7,967 nucleotides of DNA, from the NCBI GenBank assembly GCA_030587435.1, contig JAUQZC010000069.1, positions 1 to 7,967 on the forward strand. Direction: 5' to 3'. The position numbers and the translations under genes are program-made. The stretch comes from Candidatus Baldrarchaeota archaeon (GTDB taxonomy: Archaea > Asgardarchaeota > Baldrarchaeia > Baldrarchaeales > DXJG01). Positions 1 through 6,219 of the stretch are shown here, piece after piece. Position 1 is the stretch's first letter; the number at the start of each line of letters is the position of its first letter. Below the pieces are notes generated by a model. The model was not told the DNA's origin. It saw only the letters and a list, made by a program, of their open reading frames with translations, and did no database searches.

Positions 1-2
1 TT

Positions 3-353
3 CAATATGTAGAAAGTTGTGAAAAAGCTCTATTAATTACAAGCAGAACCTATGTTATCTGCTGTTTAAATGAGAGAGAGAACCTATACTTATGTAATGA
101 AAAAAGAAGATTCAAACCAGAAGAATATATAGGGCTGCAAATAAACCTACAGAAATTAAATAAGTATTTTGATAGATACCATGTACGTATATATTCAAAT
201 TTTCCAGAAAGAGATACTCCTCTACCAAAAAGATATGACATTCAACGCAATGTTCAAACTATGAACATTTCAGATTATGAATCTTTCTCTTGCAGTAAAT
301 TTTTCTTCCAATCAGACTTCCATCAGGAGGCGGAGCTTCAACTTCTAGCATAA
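3..353 (+). CDS. Partial hypothetical protein, open at left edge
   Basis: This frame is open from the first bases of the window through 116 codons to a TAA at 351-353, so only the C-terminal part of a gene could be present. The residues are mixed polar and charged, with clusters such as LNKYFDRYHVRIYSNF, and about five cysteines in the first two thirds. I recognise no family. The stretch up to about codon 90 reads like a normal soluble protein. The last 20 or so codons do not, and the other two frames become more protein-like there (see the findings on 277-384). It is in the same frame as the cysteine-rich gene downstream, separated by TAA (351) and TGA (360). It may be an independent upstream gene or part of one broken gene. 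A 116-codon open frame in AT-rich DNA is suggestive rather than proof. Confidence 0.4.
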   Translation, partial: QYVESCEKALLITSRTYVICCLNERENLYLCNEKRRFKPEEYIGLQINLQKLNKYFDRYHVRIYSNFPERDTPLPKRYDIQRNVQTMNISDYESFSCSKFFFQSDFHQEAELQLLA

Positions 354-383
354 CCTCTATGAAATCAACTACAACTCAATCAA

Positions 384-512
384 TGTCCCTCAGGTACAAC
401 ATGTATCTCAAGAGAAATGTGTGCAAGAGAAGGAGGATCGTGTAAAAAGTCATGCTGAACTGGACAATGCTGTTGCCAATTTCTATCATCAGCAACCTCT
501 AGCGCAACAACT
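384..512 (+). pseudogene. Upstream knottin-like module remnant, interrupted by TGA
   Basis: In the same frame as the 513-1196 gene, and running straight into it, these codons give CPSGTTC, then CAREGGSCKKSC, a TGA at 456-458, TGQCCC, and a Ser/Thr-rich linker (SSATSSATTMTTNPC). Eight cysteines fall in about 31 codons. The segment CAREGGSC repeats the CVPEGGSC of the intact module downstream, so this is related coding sequence and not leader DNA. The TGA follows a cysteine, where the intact module has its Cys-Cys pair. Reading TGA as Cys would give C-x6-C-x3-CC-x3-C. The simplest view is a nonsense mutation (TGT or TGC to TGA) or a sequencing error. Archaeal selenocysteine recoding is not supported, because only one base separates the gene's stop from the convergent gene and leaves no room for a 3' SECIS. 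The protein's original start lies further upstream and is lost or frameshifted. Confidence 0.6.
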
Positions 513-1196
513 ATGACAACAAACCCTTGTGGTGCATGTTCAAGTTTAAGCCTAGCTGTAGACCCCAGCGAAGTACCGATTGGAACTGCGAAAACTCTTT
601 ATCTCGAAGGATCTTTCGGTGAACCAATTCCAGGTTGTGGGTGTAGCGAAGAATTAAAGTTTTATAAAGAAGGTACATACATAGGAAGTTGTTCATGCGA
701 TAGTGTAGGTCAGATCTGTACAGGATTTTCCAGCTGTAAAGGCTCGTGCCACGAAAGCTGGTGTGGAGGATACTATTATTTCACAGCACCAAACACGCTT
801 GGAACAGTGAAATTCAAAGTAGAAGTGGCAGATACCCCAAGCTGTTACGCAACAAAAACAATAAAGATATGCGTACCAGAAGGAGGCTCATGCAGCAGCG
901 ATAATGACTGCTGCCAAAACCTATACTGCTACAAAGGAACATGCAGAGCATATTGTCAAACTAATTCTCAGTGTGACCCTGGAGATTGCTGCACACATGA
1001 AGGTTCATCAAATACCGGTAATTCCGGACCTGATGAATCCCAGGGTAGGTGTGTAAGTGGAGTGTACAGTAATAAGTGGCTCTGTGATCCGCCGACATGG
1101 AAAGTCAATAGAGAGGAAACAAAGAAAACCACTGCATTCAAACTATTTGAAACAATTAAAACAATACTAAAAACAACACTGGGAATAACAATTTAA
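513..1196 (+). CDS. Cysteine-rich secreted-type protein: Ig-like plus knottin-like domains (5'-truncated)
   Basis: The 227 residues include 23 cysteines. Residues 10-118 look like an Ig-like beta-sandwich: SLAVDPSEVPIGTAKTLYLE, then a LKFYKEG strand, YYYFTAPNTLGTVKFKVEV and KTIKI, with extra Cys pairs in the loops. Residues 120-144 follow C-x6-C-x5-CC-x4-C-x4-C, the spacing of an inhibitor cystine knot. Residues 148-191 form another Cys cluster (C-x5-C-x4-CC-x19-C-x10-C). The tail (208-227) could form an amphipathic helix. So many cysteines suggest an extracellular, disulfide-bonded protein, possibly for adhesion, inhibition or toxicity; the function is unknown. There is no signal peptide at the 513 ATG, and the frame continues upstream as a related Cys-rich module, so this ATG is probably an internal methionine of a longer disrupted gene. 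The stop is one base from the stop of the opposing gene. Confidence 0.75.
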   Translation: MTTNPCGACSSLSLAVDPSEVPIGTAKTLYLEGSFGEPIPGCGCSEELKFYKEGTYIGSCSCDSVGQICTGFSSCKGSCHESWCGGYYYFTAPNTLGTVKFKVEVADTPSCYATKTIKICVPEGGSCSSDNDCCQNLYCYKGTCRAYCQTNSQCDPGDCCTHEGSSNTGNSGPDESQGRCVSGVYSNKWLCDPPTWKVNREETKKTTAFKLFETIKTILKTTLGITI

Positions 1197-1197
1197 A

Positions 1198-3396
1198 CTA
1201 ACTAGAAACCTCATACTTCTTAAATACAACAACCTCGTACCAAGGATACTGAATAACAGATTTAGTCGTTTCATTACCAGGAAAGCCAGGTCTATAAACC
1301 CAAGGCTCATCATCTCTAAATGGATGATATGGGCTGACCTTAGTTAATGGTTCAACAACCAAGTGCTTAAACATCTTAATATCGCTGGGAGCCAAAGGAA
1401 TACCGGGCTCACCATGCAAGGCACCTGTATGATCAACATTTCCAGCCCTGTAGCTTGGCCTCCCCCCTGCCCACATCAACGCACGATAAATCTCTATTCT
1501 GAGCTCATCAATGCTCTGAGTGTTATAATATATTGCAAAGTGGTAGAGCGGGAACGCGGCCCTAGCCATCTCGCTGCCCTGTGTTGCGAGCTTGAGCATG
1601 TCTGCCCGGGTCTTCGGCCCAAAATCCTTAAACCTCAGCTTGAGGCTGTCGACGCTAGTATAGGGCTTGCCCGTGTCTGGATCGATCTCCTTGCCTGTGA
1701 GCACGCGCTCAGCGATCTCATGTAGCTTAGGCCAGTAGCTGACGTTTTTCCAGGCGAGCCAAAGCCTCGGCAGGGCATCGTAGGCCACATCCCTCGGCAG
1801 TACCTCGTAGAAGTACATGCGGTTCTCGAGATCCGCTATGTGGAGCAGGTAGGGTGGGAAGGCGGCAGTAACGACGCGGAGGTCGGCGGTAAGCGGGTCA
1901 CCTGCGTTCTCCAGCACGTAGTCAGCCTTCAGCCTCTCCAAGACCTCTGGGCAACCCTCCAAGTTGGCGACATGCGCATCAACCACCTTCTTAACCGAAA
2001 CCTCTACACCGTTCCACGTGTAAACCTTAGCGTAGTCCATGCCACCTTCCAAAGGCTTCATGATGGTAGGTATCCCCATGCCGTTCCCAAGCTGATACAG
2101 CAACATGCTGCCACCCTTAACCAAGCCATAGGTTGCGTACGGATTGGCCCTGGCAAAATCCGGGTGAGACGCGAGAAAATCTATCAAAACCCCGAGCTCT
2201 TCAGGCGTGAATTTCAGGAGTATCTCCTTGCCGCCGCCTGGAACAGGCTGCCAGCCTACGGCAAGCCTACCGCTCAACCCCATGTATACGACGGGCTTCT
2301 CGCCGACTATCTCGACCGCTGTGAGCTCCCTCTCGTCAACGGCGCCGTCTTCGACAACGTACTTCACCAGTGTAAGAGGAGTTGCGACGACTTCCTCCTC
2401 GGGAGTATACCAGCCGCCGGTTTCACTTCTCTTCAAAACTTTACTCCTAAACCTTACCTCTTTAAGCAGGTTGTCCTGGTGTCTCTGTAGGATATCAACA
2501 AGCCTCTTATCGTTAACGTCCAGCCTTCCATCATTTTCTAAAGAGAATAGGAGATCTAACAGACTAACATCCAAACCTTTTTGAACGGCATAGGCAACGA
2601 CGGGGTTAGGAGTAAACGGATCAGTATGCAATTCTTTAACCTCTTTTGCGTTCGTTAAACCATCTAGATCAACATCTCCAGCAATTTCAGCAGCTTTCTC
2701 CAAACCCTGCTTTAAAGCATTATCGACAGCTTCAACATAGCGCTGGTCATTCCTAACATCTTGAGGTGTTGAAGCAATGGCTTGAATAACTTCTCCAACC
2801 TCAGGAGTAACCTTACCACCAGTTGCCTCATTAACTTCAACAACTACACTCCAAGCTTTTTCCTCCGGCCTTAAACCATTATCCAAAGCTCTCTCCAAAA
2901 CTTCATCGTAGCGTATTGGATTACCTCCAACATCTCCTTCAGTTAAATACTCCTCGCTAACCTGTGGGAATGGATCACCATCTATATTGTTTACTTTTTC
3001 AACCTCTCCGCTGGAAATAGTTTTATCAGATACGTGTTCTTTAACGGTATTTTTCAATGCTTCAACAAAATTTTTATTACCGCCGTAAAGCTCTAGACTC
3101 GATTTAACAATTTTAACGTGTTGCTTGCCATCGTCTGTTAATTTAACACCCTTATAGAGGTTTGCAAACTCATCCGGCAATCCTTGCTCCTTAGCATAGT
3201 CTGCTAGGTCTTTCTCGGGCTGTTGAGGTTGTGAAGGTTGGGATGGCTGGGTGGGTTGTTTACTGCTGAATAAGAAATATGCTCCTGTAATGGCTATTGC
3301 TGCTGCTCCGGCGGCTAGTGCGGCTACGAGTTTTTTGTCGAATTTGTTTATTGCTGTTGAGTATTTTATTATTGTTTTGGGTGCTTGTTTTTGCAC
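1198..3396 (-). CDS. Membrane-anchored surface protein with EF-hand-like loop, C-terminal domain unknown
   Basis: This is a 732-residue protein starting at GTG (3394-3396). Its lysine-rich N-terminus is followed by one hydrophobic segment at 23-43 (LVAALAAGAAAIAITGAYFL), then a Pro/Gln/Ser linker at 46-60. This order suggests an N-in anchor with the rest outside the cell. Residues 64-305 contain loosely repeated helical units (YAKEQGLPDE, ALDNGLRPEE, ALKQGLEKA, YAVQKGLDVS) and a thrombospondin-3/EF-hand-like loop, DVDLDGLTNAKEV, ending HTDP (241-260). Residues 286-296 (LENDGRLDVND) may be a second loop. From about 315 to 700 there is a compact domain I do not recognise, with a single cysteine (C482) and many aromatic residues. 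That part is markedly GC-rich (one 60-base sample, 1561-1620, is 65% GC) while both ends of the gene are near 35-37%, suggesting domain exchange. The gene lies 33 nt downstream of vapC1 but has its own TATA-like box. Its role may be surface binding or calcium-dependent adhesion, which is inference only. Confidence 0.85.
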   Translation of the reverse strand: MQKQAPKTIIKYSTAINKFDKKLVAALAAGAAAIAITGAYFLFSSKQPTQPSQPSQPQQPEKDLADYAKEQGLPDEFANLYKGVKLTDDGKQHVKIVKSSLELYGGNKNFVEALKNTVKEHVSDKTISSGEVEKVNNIDGDPFPQVSEEYLTEGDVGGNPIRYDEVLERALDNGLRPEEKAWSVVVEVNEATGGKVTPEVGEVIQAIASTPQDVRNDQRYVEAVDNALKQGLEKAAEIAGDVDLDGLTNAKEVKELHTDPFTPNPVVAYAVQKGLDVSLLDLLFSLENDGRLDVNDKRLVDILQRHQDNLLKEVRFRSKVLKRSETGGWYTPEEEVVATPLTLVKYVVEDGAVDERELTAVEIVGEKPVVYMGLSGRLAVGWQPVPGGGKEILLKFTPEELGVLIDFLASHPDFARANPYATYGLVKGGSMLLYQLGNGMGIPTIMKPLEGGMDYAKVYTWNGVEVSVKKVVDAHVANLEGCPEVLERLKADYVLENAGDPLTADLRVVTAAFPPYLLHIADLENRMYFYEVLPRDVAYDALPRLWLAWKNVSYWPKLHEIAERVLTGKEIDPDTGKPYTSVDSLKLRFKDFGPKTRADMLKLATQGSEMARAAFPLYHFAIYYNTQSIDELRIEIYRALMWAGGRPSYRAGNVDHTGALHGEPGIPLAPSDIKMFKHLVVEPLTKVSPYHPFRDDEPWVYRPGFPGNETTKSVIQYPWYEVVVFKKYEVSS

Positions 3397-3419
3397 AGAT
3401 TTTAAATATGAATATCCTA

Positions 3420-3427
3420 TATTAAAA
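3420..3427 (-). promoter_or_regulatory. TATA-like box of the surface protein gene
   Basis: On the minus strand TTTTAATA lies 24-31 nt before the GTG at 3396. This is the spacing expected for an archaeal promoter giving a leaderless transcript that begins at the start codon. It sits just beyond the vapC1 stop codon. No ATG occurs in the open frame upstream of this GTG before a stop at 3430-3432, which also favours GTG as the start. Readthrough from vapBC1 remains possible. Confidence 0.45.
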
Positions 3428-3429
3428 TT

Positions 3430-3789
3430 TTAACTAGGTTTGATGCTAAAACTATGTTTTATTAATTTTAATTGTAATTTTTCTTCAACTTCTTTTATGT
3501 ATTTGAAATGGATGTTTTTGGTTAGTAGTGTGAGTTTTCTGTTGACGGCTATGGCTGCTGTGATTATATCTATGGCTGGCACGGGTTTTCCTTTTTTATA
3601 AAGGTTTTTTGATATTGTTATGGCTGTTTTATAATCTCTTGGTGTGGGATATATTATGTTAAGTTGTTTTATTTTTAAAATTTTAGGATATTCGACTATG
3701 TTTAATGCCGTTGTATATCCTTTAATGTTTTCTGTATTTTGTTTTAGCAAGTCTATGAGGATGTTAGTATCGTAGAGTATCTCTTCCAT
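3430..3789 (-). CDS. vapC: VapC-family PIN-domain toxin (pair 1)
   Basis: This 119-residue protein has the size and motif order of VapC ribonucleases, which cut RNA with a Mg/Mn centre held by conserved acids. The visible residues are D7 in YDTNILIDLL, E33 in LNIVEYP, and D74 in AIDIITAAIA. N92 in LLTKNIHF occupies the usual fourth acidic position. Asn there is seen in other VapC-like proteins, and the third toxin in this window also has Asn at that point. The start ATG (3787-3789) lies inside the antitoxin gene, overlapping it by 37 nt, which implies translational coupling and an equimolar toxin-antitoxin unit. The RNA target cannot be told from sequence. The coding strand is strongly A-rich and C exceeds G, unlike the other two toxins. 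Confidence 0.9.
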   Translation of the reverse strand: MEEILYDTNILIDLLKQNTENIKGYTTALNIVEYPKILKIKQLNIIYPTPRDYKTAITISKNLYKKGKPVPAIDIITAAIAVNRKLTLLTKNIHFKYIKEVEEKLQLKLIKHSFSIKPS

Positions 3790-4025
3790 TCAGCCTCCCT
3801 CATTCGTAGATAATGTTCTTCAGATTTTTTAAAGTCGATTTCATCAAGTTCTTTTGTAAAGTCTTCTCCTAATTCTTCCAGTAACTCGTCTGTAGTAGTT
3901 ATGTTTTCTAGTTTTTTCAAGTATTCTAATATGGCTTTACGAGCTACTTCGCTCCATTTAACTTCGGGATGCTGCTTTATTTTTTTATAGATTTTCTGTG
4001 GTATAGATAGGGTAATATTTGGCAT
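3753..4025 (-). CDS. vapB: VapB-family ribbon-helix-helix antitoxin (pair 1)
   Basis: I place the start at the ATG at 4023-4025, giving 90 residues beginning MPNITLSIPQKIYKKIKQ. A longer version starting at 4046 is unlikely, because the TATA-like box would then abut the start codon. Residues 2-8 look like the DNA-contacting beta strand. Residues 10-19 and 24-40 (VKWSEVARKAILEYLKKLE) look like the two helices of a CopG/Arc-type fold. The charged tail (residues 45-85, rich in Glu and Lys) would wrap the toxin's active site. It should bind and neutralise the overlapping VapC and repress its own promoter as a dimer. A 9-bp direct repeat lies at the promoter. A Trp-containing KWSEVARKAI segment is typical of archaeal VapB of this class. 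Confidence 0.88.
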   Translation of the reverse strand: MPNITLSIPQKIYKKIKQHPEVKWSEVARKAILEYLKKLENITTTDELLEELGEDFTKELDEIDFKKSEEHYLRMREAEWKRYSTILTSS

Positions 4026-4055
4026 CACATATAAATGTATATTCACATATATAAG
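4025..4055 (-). promoter_or_regulatory. vapBC1 promoter with direct-repeat operator
   Basis: On the plus strand TCACATATA occurs twice, at 4025-4033 and 4043-4051, exactly 18 bp apart. On the coding strand a TATA-like CTTATATA (4048-4055) lies 23-30 nt before the ATG at 4025, so the transcript would be leaderless. One repeat overlaps the TATA box and the other the start site. That placement suits autorepression by the ribbon-helix-helix antitoxin, whose dimers commonly bind tandem short repeats. The repeats and spacing are seen directly; the operator role is inferred. Confidence 0.55.
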
Positions 4056-4211
4056 TATGCTTAATTTACTGGTATCAAAAAGTCTCTTTTAAATTTAAGC
4101 ATAAAGTTTCAATTGTTTCGAACTATGTACACGACGCGGTTGCCACTTTAGCATTTTTCTGCACTGTTTAGAATTTGCGAATACTTTAAGAGATCTTGAA
4201 TCTAAGATGTT

Positions 4212-4223
4212 AATTAGCTAATT
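4212..4223. repeat. 12-bp perfect palindrome
   Basis: AATTAGCTAATT is a perfect palindrome in the 245-nt gap between the divergent vapB1 and the membrane NTase gene. It lies 16 nt upstream of the TATA-like box used for the 4271 gene. It could be a regulator site, but such palindromes occur by chance in AT-rich DNA. Confidence 0.25.
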
Positions 4224-4238
4224 TAAATTGTTGAGTTA

Positions 4239-4246
4239 TTAAAATA
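4239..4246 (+). promoter_or_regulatory. TATA-like box of the membrane NTase gene
   Basis: TTAAAATA lies 25-32 nt before the TTG at 4271, matching leaderless initiation at that codon. If translation began at the ATG at 4283 instead, the leader would be only about 12 nt with no convincing ribosome-binding site. Confidence 0.4.
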
Positions 4247-4270
4247 TTAGAGAATTTTGACATAATTTAT

Positions 4271-6010
4271 TTGGTAAAGACGATGCATGATGATGTAAAG
4301 CTGGATTCGGATTTTATGTTTAGAGAGGTTTTACCTAGTCTTTGTGCTTACGCTTTTTTCGCTGAAAGTGATGTTTGTAGGTTTTTGCCTCTTGTAGATT
4401 CTTCTTTATATTTTTCAAGTTTTGTTGATCCGTTGTTTTTGAAGTTGTTAGGCGTTGATGCTGGCTTTGTTGAATGTTTGAGAAGGGCTAGGATTGAGGA
4501 GGATTGGAAGTTTAGGTATTCTTTGAGGAGGGTTTTTTGGTTTCTTTATCTTCCTTTTTACTATGACATGTTTCGTTTATGGATTGGAGTTTTTGCCGGT
4601 GGTGTTGTTGTCTTTTCCGGTTTTTGGAGTTGGCTGCTTTTCGCCTTTTATAATATACCTCTTTTTTCTCTTTTATGGCATTTATCAGATTATATTATTT
4701 ACAAGTGTAGTATGGGAGGCTGGGGTAGGCTTGGCTTTTTAATAGATAAGCTTTCGTGGCTTGGCGGGATTATTTTCTATATTTTATCTCCTGTTCTGAT
4801 AGTTAGGGCTGTCGCTTACAGGTTTTTCTTTAGAATATTTAGTATTGTTTTGGAGAAAAAACCGGTTTTTCAAGGTTTACTGTCTTTTATCGGTAAGTTT
4901 TTCCGAGGTCTAGTTTTGCTTCCGGGCTGTGTAATTGATTACGCTGGATGGCATAGAAAGGGCTTTAGAACGCGATGGGGAAAGGATGAGTTAAAAAAGT
5001 TGGCTGTTAAAGTTTTGAAAAATTACGTTAGGCGGTTTAGAGGAGTCCTGTTAGATGAGTTTCTTGATAATGTAGAGTTTCTTGCTAGTTTAGTTGAGGA
5101 TGGAAGGATTTCTGTTTATCCTGCTGGGCTTGATGAAACATTAGATGCAAATGCTTTGCTTTTGCTTGTTGGCTCTAGAGATGCTGATAAGCCCGGTATT
5201 GGTGGATACGTTTTTGCTCCAGTTGTTAAAGTCGCGGATTTTTATACTAGGGAAATTACTGAGTATCTTTTGTTGAAAGAATTTTTCTCATTGTCTTGGC
5301 TTGTTTCCGGGTGTAAGGTATTGTCTTTTTTGTTGAGCGGTTTTCTTGATGTTGTTAGGCACCCGGGTGTTTTGGCTTGTGTAGTTTATGGAAGAATTTG
5401 TGGAAGAGACGTTGACGTTTTACTAGTTGTTTCTGATGATTGTTATGAAGAGTTGAAAGAGAAGATTGAAGCATATAAGGAGTCCGTTTTGGATATTGCT
5501 ATTGTAAAGGAAAATGAATTGTATAATCCTCTATTTTTCCCATTACTTTATAACGTTTTTATAGGAAAGTTTAGGATCTTGAAAGGTGAAGACCGTATTT
5601 ATGAATTTAAGTCTAAACTGGCCCATATGCTAAAAGAAAATAGGGAGGGCATCGCCTATGCCTTGTTTAACGCTTCTATTAAAGATTTATTAGAGGCTGG
5701 AAAGATGCTAGAGGCTAGGGCTGATCCTAAATCTACATGTCTTAGAATACTTCTGGGAATTGTAACTTTTATTCAGTCTACCGAAATCATGTGCGGCTTT
5801 CCTCCCAGCGCCAAATGCTCCATCGCCTGTTCAAAAATCGTTAATTTTCTAGGCATGGAGGATAGACTTTTTGTCGAAGAAGTTGTAAATGTTTATAATA
5901 TTATTAAAAGAGGACAAATAAATTTAGACTTGAATTTTGTTTCTAAACTTTACAAAAGGGCTCTCAGCTTTGTTTCTAGAAATAGTTCTTTTTTAGTCAA
6001 GGTTGCCTAG
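4271..6010 (+). CDS. Membrane protein with nucleotidyltransferase-fold domain and HEPN-like helical tail
   Basis: This is a 579-residue protein. Translation starts at TTG 4271 or ATG 4283 (MHDDVKL); promoter spacing favours TTG. Residues 89-144, 154-194 and 202-224 are strongly hydrophobic and aromatic, suggesting about four membrane segments. A soluble part follows. Residues 371-386 (VVYGRICGRDVDVLLV) resemble the Pol beta/MNT nucleotidyltransferase signature G-x-G-x-D-x-D. D380 and D382 are followed by D408 in VLDIAIV as the likely third metal ligand. The loop between the glycine and the acids is shorter than in classic GSxxxGxxSDxD forms, and Arg replaces the usual Ser after G374. The region from about 450 to 570 is helical (IAYALFNASIKDLLEAGKML and onward), like the HEPN half of MNT-HEPN pairs, but I see no clear RNase motif R-x4-6-H. 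It may nucleotidylate a target at the membrane. It stands alone between two vapBC operons. The coding strand is very T-rich. Confidence 0.75.
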   Translation: MVKTMHDDVKLDSDFMFREVLPSLCAYAFFAESDVCRFLPLVDSSLYFSSFVDPLFLKLLGVDAGFVECLRRARIEEDWKFRYSLRRVFWFLYLPFYYDMFRLWIGVFAGGVVVFSGFWSWLLFAFYNIPLFSLLWHLSDYIIYKCSMGGWGRLGFLIDKLSWLGGIIFYILSPVLIVRAVAYRFFFRIFSIVLEKKPVFQGLLSFIGKFFRGLVLLPGCVIDYAGWHRKGFRTRWGKDELKKLAVKVLKNYVRRFRGVLLDEFLDNVEFLASLVEDGRISVYPAGLDETLDANALLLLVGSRDADKPGIGGYVFAPVVKVADFYTREITEYLLLKEFFSLSWLVSGCKVLSFLLSGFLDVVRHPGVLACVVYGRICGRDVDVLLVVSDDCYEELKEKIEAYKESVLDIAIVKENELYNPLFFPLLYNVFIGKFRILKGEDRIYEFKSKLAHMLKENREGIAYALFNASIKDLLEAGKMLEARADPKSTCLRILLGIVTFIQSTEIMCGFPPSAKCSIACSKIVNFLGMEDRLFVEEVVNVYNIIKRGQINLDLNFVSKLYKRALSFVSRNSSFLVKVA

Positions 6011-6082
6011 TAGGCTAAAATAAGACTATTCTGAGTTTGACTTGAGAGTTTATCAAATTATTGTAAGGGGTTGATCTAATTA

Positions 6083-6098
6083 AGCATATGCTATTTTT
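6083..6098 (+). terminator. Possible terminator of the membrane NTase gene
   Basis: A perfect 10-bp palindrome (AGCATATGCT) is followed at once by ATTTTT, then by more T-rich sequence to about 6130. It lies 73 nt after the stop at 6010. Archaeal termination relies mainly on T-runs, so this is a plausible 3' end. Without a loop the palindrome would make only a very short stem. Confidence 0.3.
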
Positions 6099-6219
6099 AG
6101 ATCTCTATCTTATTTTATATTATAATTTTAAACTCGCAGTTTTGGCTAGAAATTAGAGATTTCTGTAAACTATTTTGTCAAAGATATAATAATTATGGGA
6201 TGAAATAGTTCTAATGGTT

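Noticed and set aside
50..241. Minus-strand 63-codon ORF near the left edge
   Set aside because: It overlaps a longer plus-strand frame, is rich in aromatic residues typical of antisense AT-rich DNA, and has no partner or motif.
456..458. TGA as a selenocysteine codon
   Set aside because: No space for a 3' SECIS element before the convergent gene, no selenoprotein family resemblance, and adjacent frameshifts already point to a decayed gene.
511..696. Minus-strand ORF opposite the cysteine-rich gene
   Set aside because: Shadow of the plus-strand frame, whose cysteine spacing shows it is the coding one.
1363..1725. Plus-strand ORF of 120 codons
   Set aside because: Antisense shadow of the same minus-strand gene, with no promoter or recognisable motif.
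1840..2490. Long plus-strand ORF of 216 codons inside the surface-protein gene
   Set aside because: It is antisense to a continuous 732-codon frame that has coherent domains, and it lies in the GC-rich part where long shadow frames are common. Its translation looks unlike a protein domain.
2207..2584. Plus-strand ORF of 125 codons rich in Ser, Pro and Thr
   Set aside because: The low-complexity composition arises from reading the surface-protein gene in another frame on the opposite strand.
3430..6010. Apparent T-over-A and G-over-C excess on the plus strand regardless of gene direction, as might mark a replication strand switch
   Set aside because: Spot counts are inconsistent: vapC1 shows G over C but vapB1 shows C over G, so amino acid content and codon choice explain it well enough.
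6098..6165. Possible large hairpin between ATCTCTA and TAGAGAT
   Set aside because: Only seven paired bases with a loop over 40 nt; not distinguishable from chance in AT-rich DNA.
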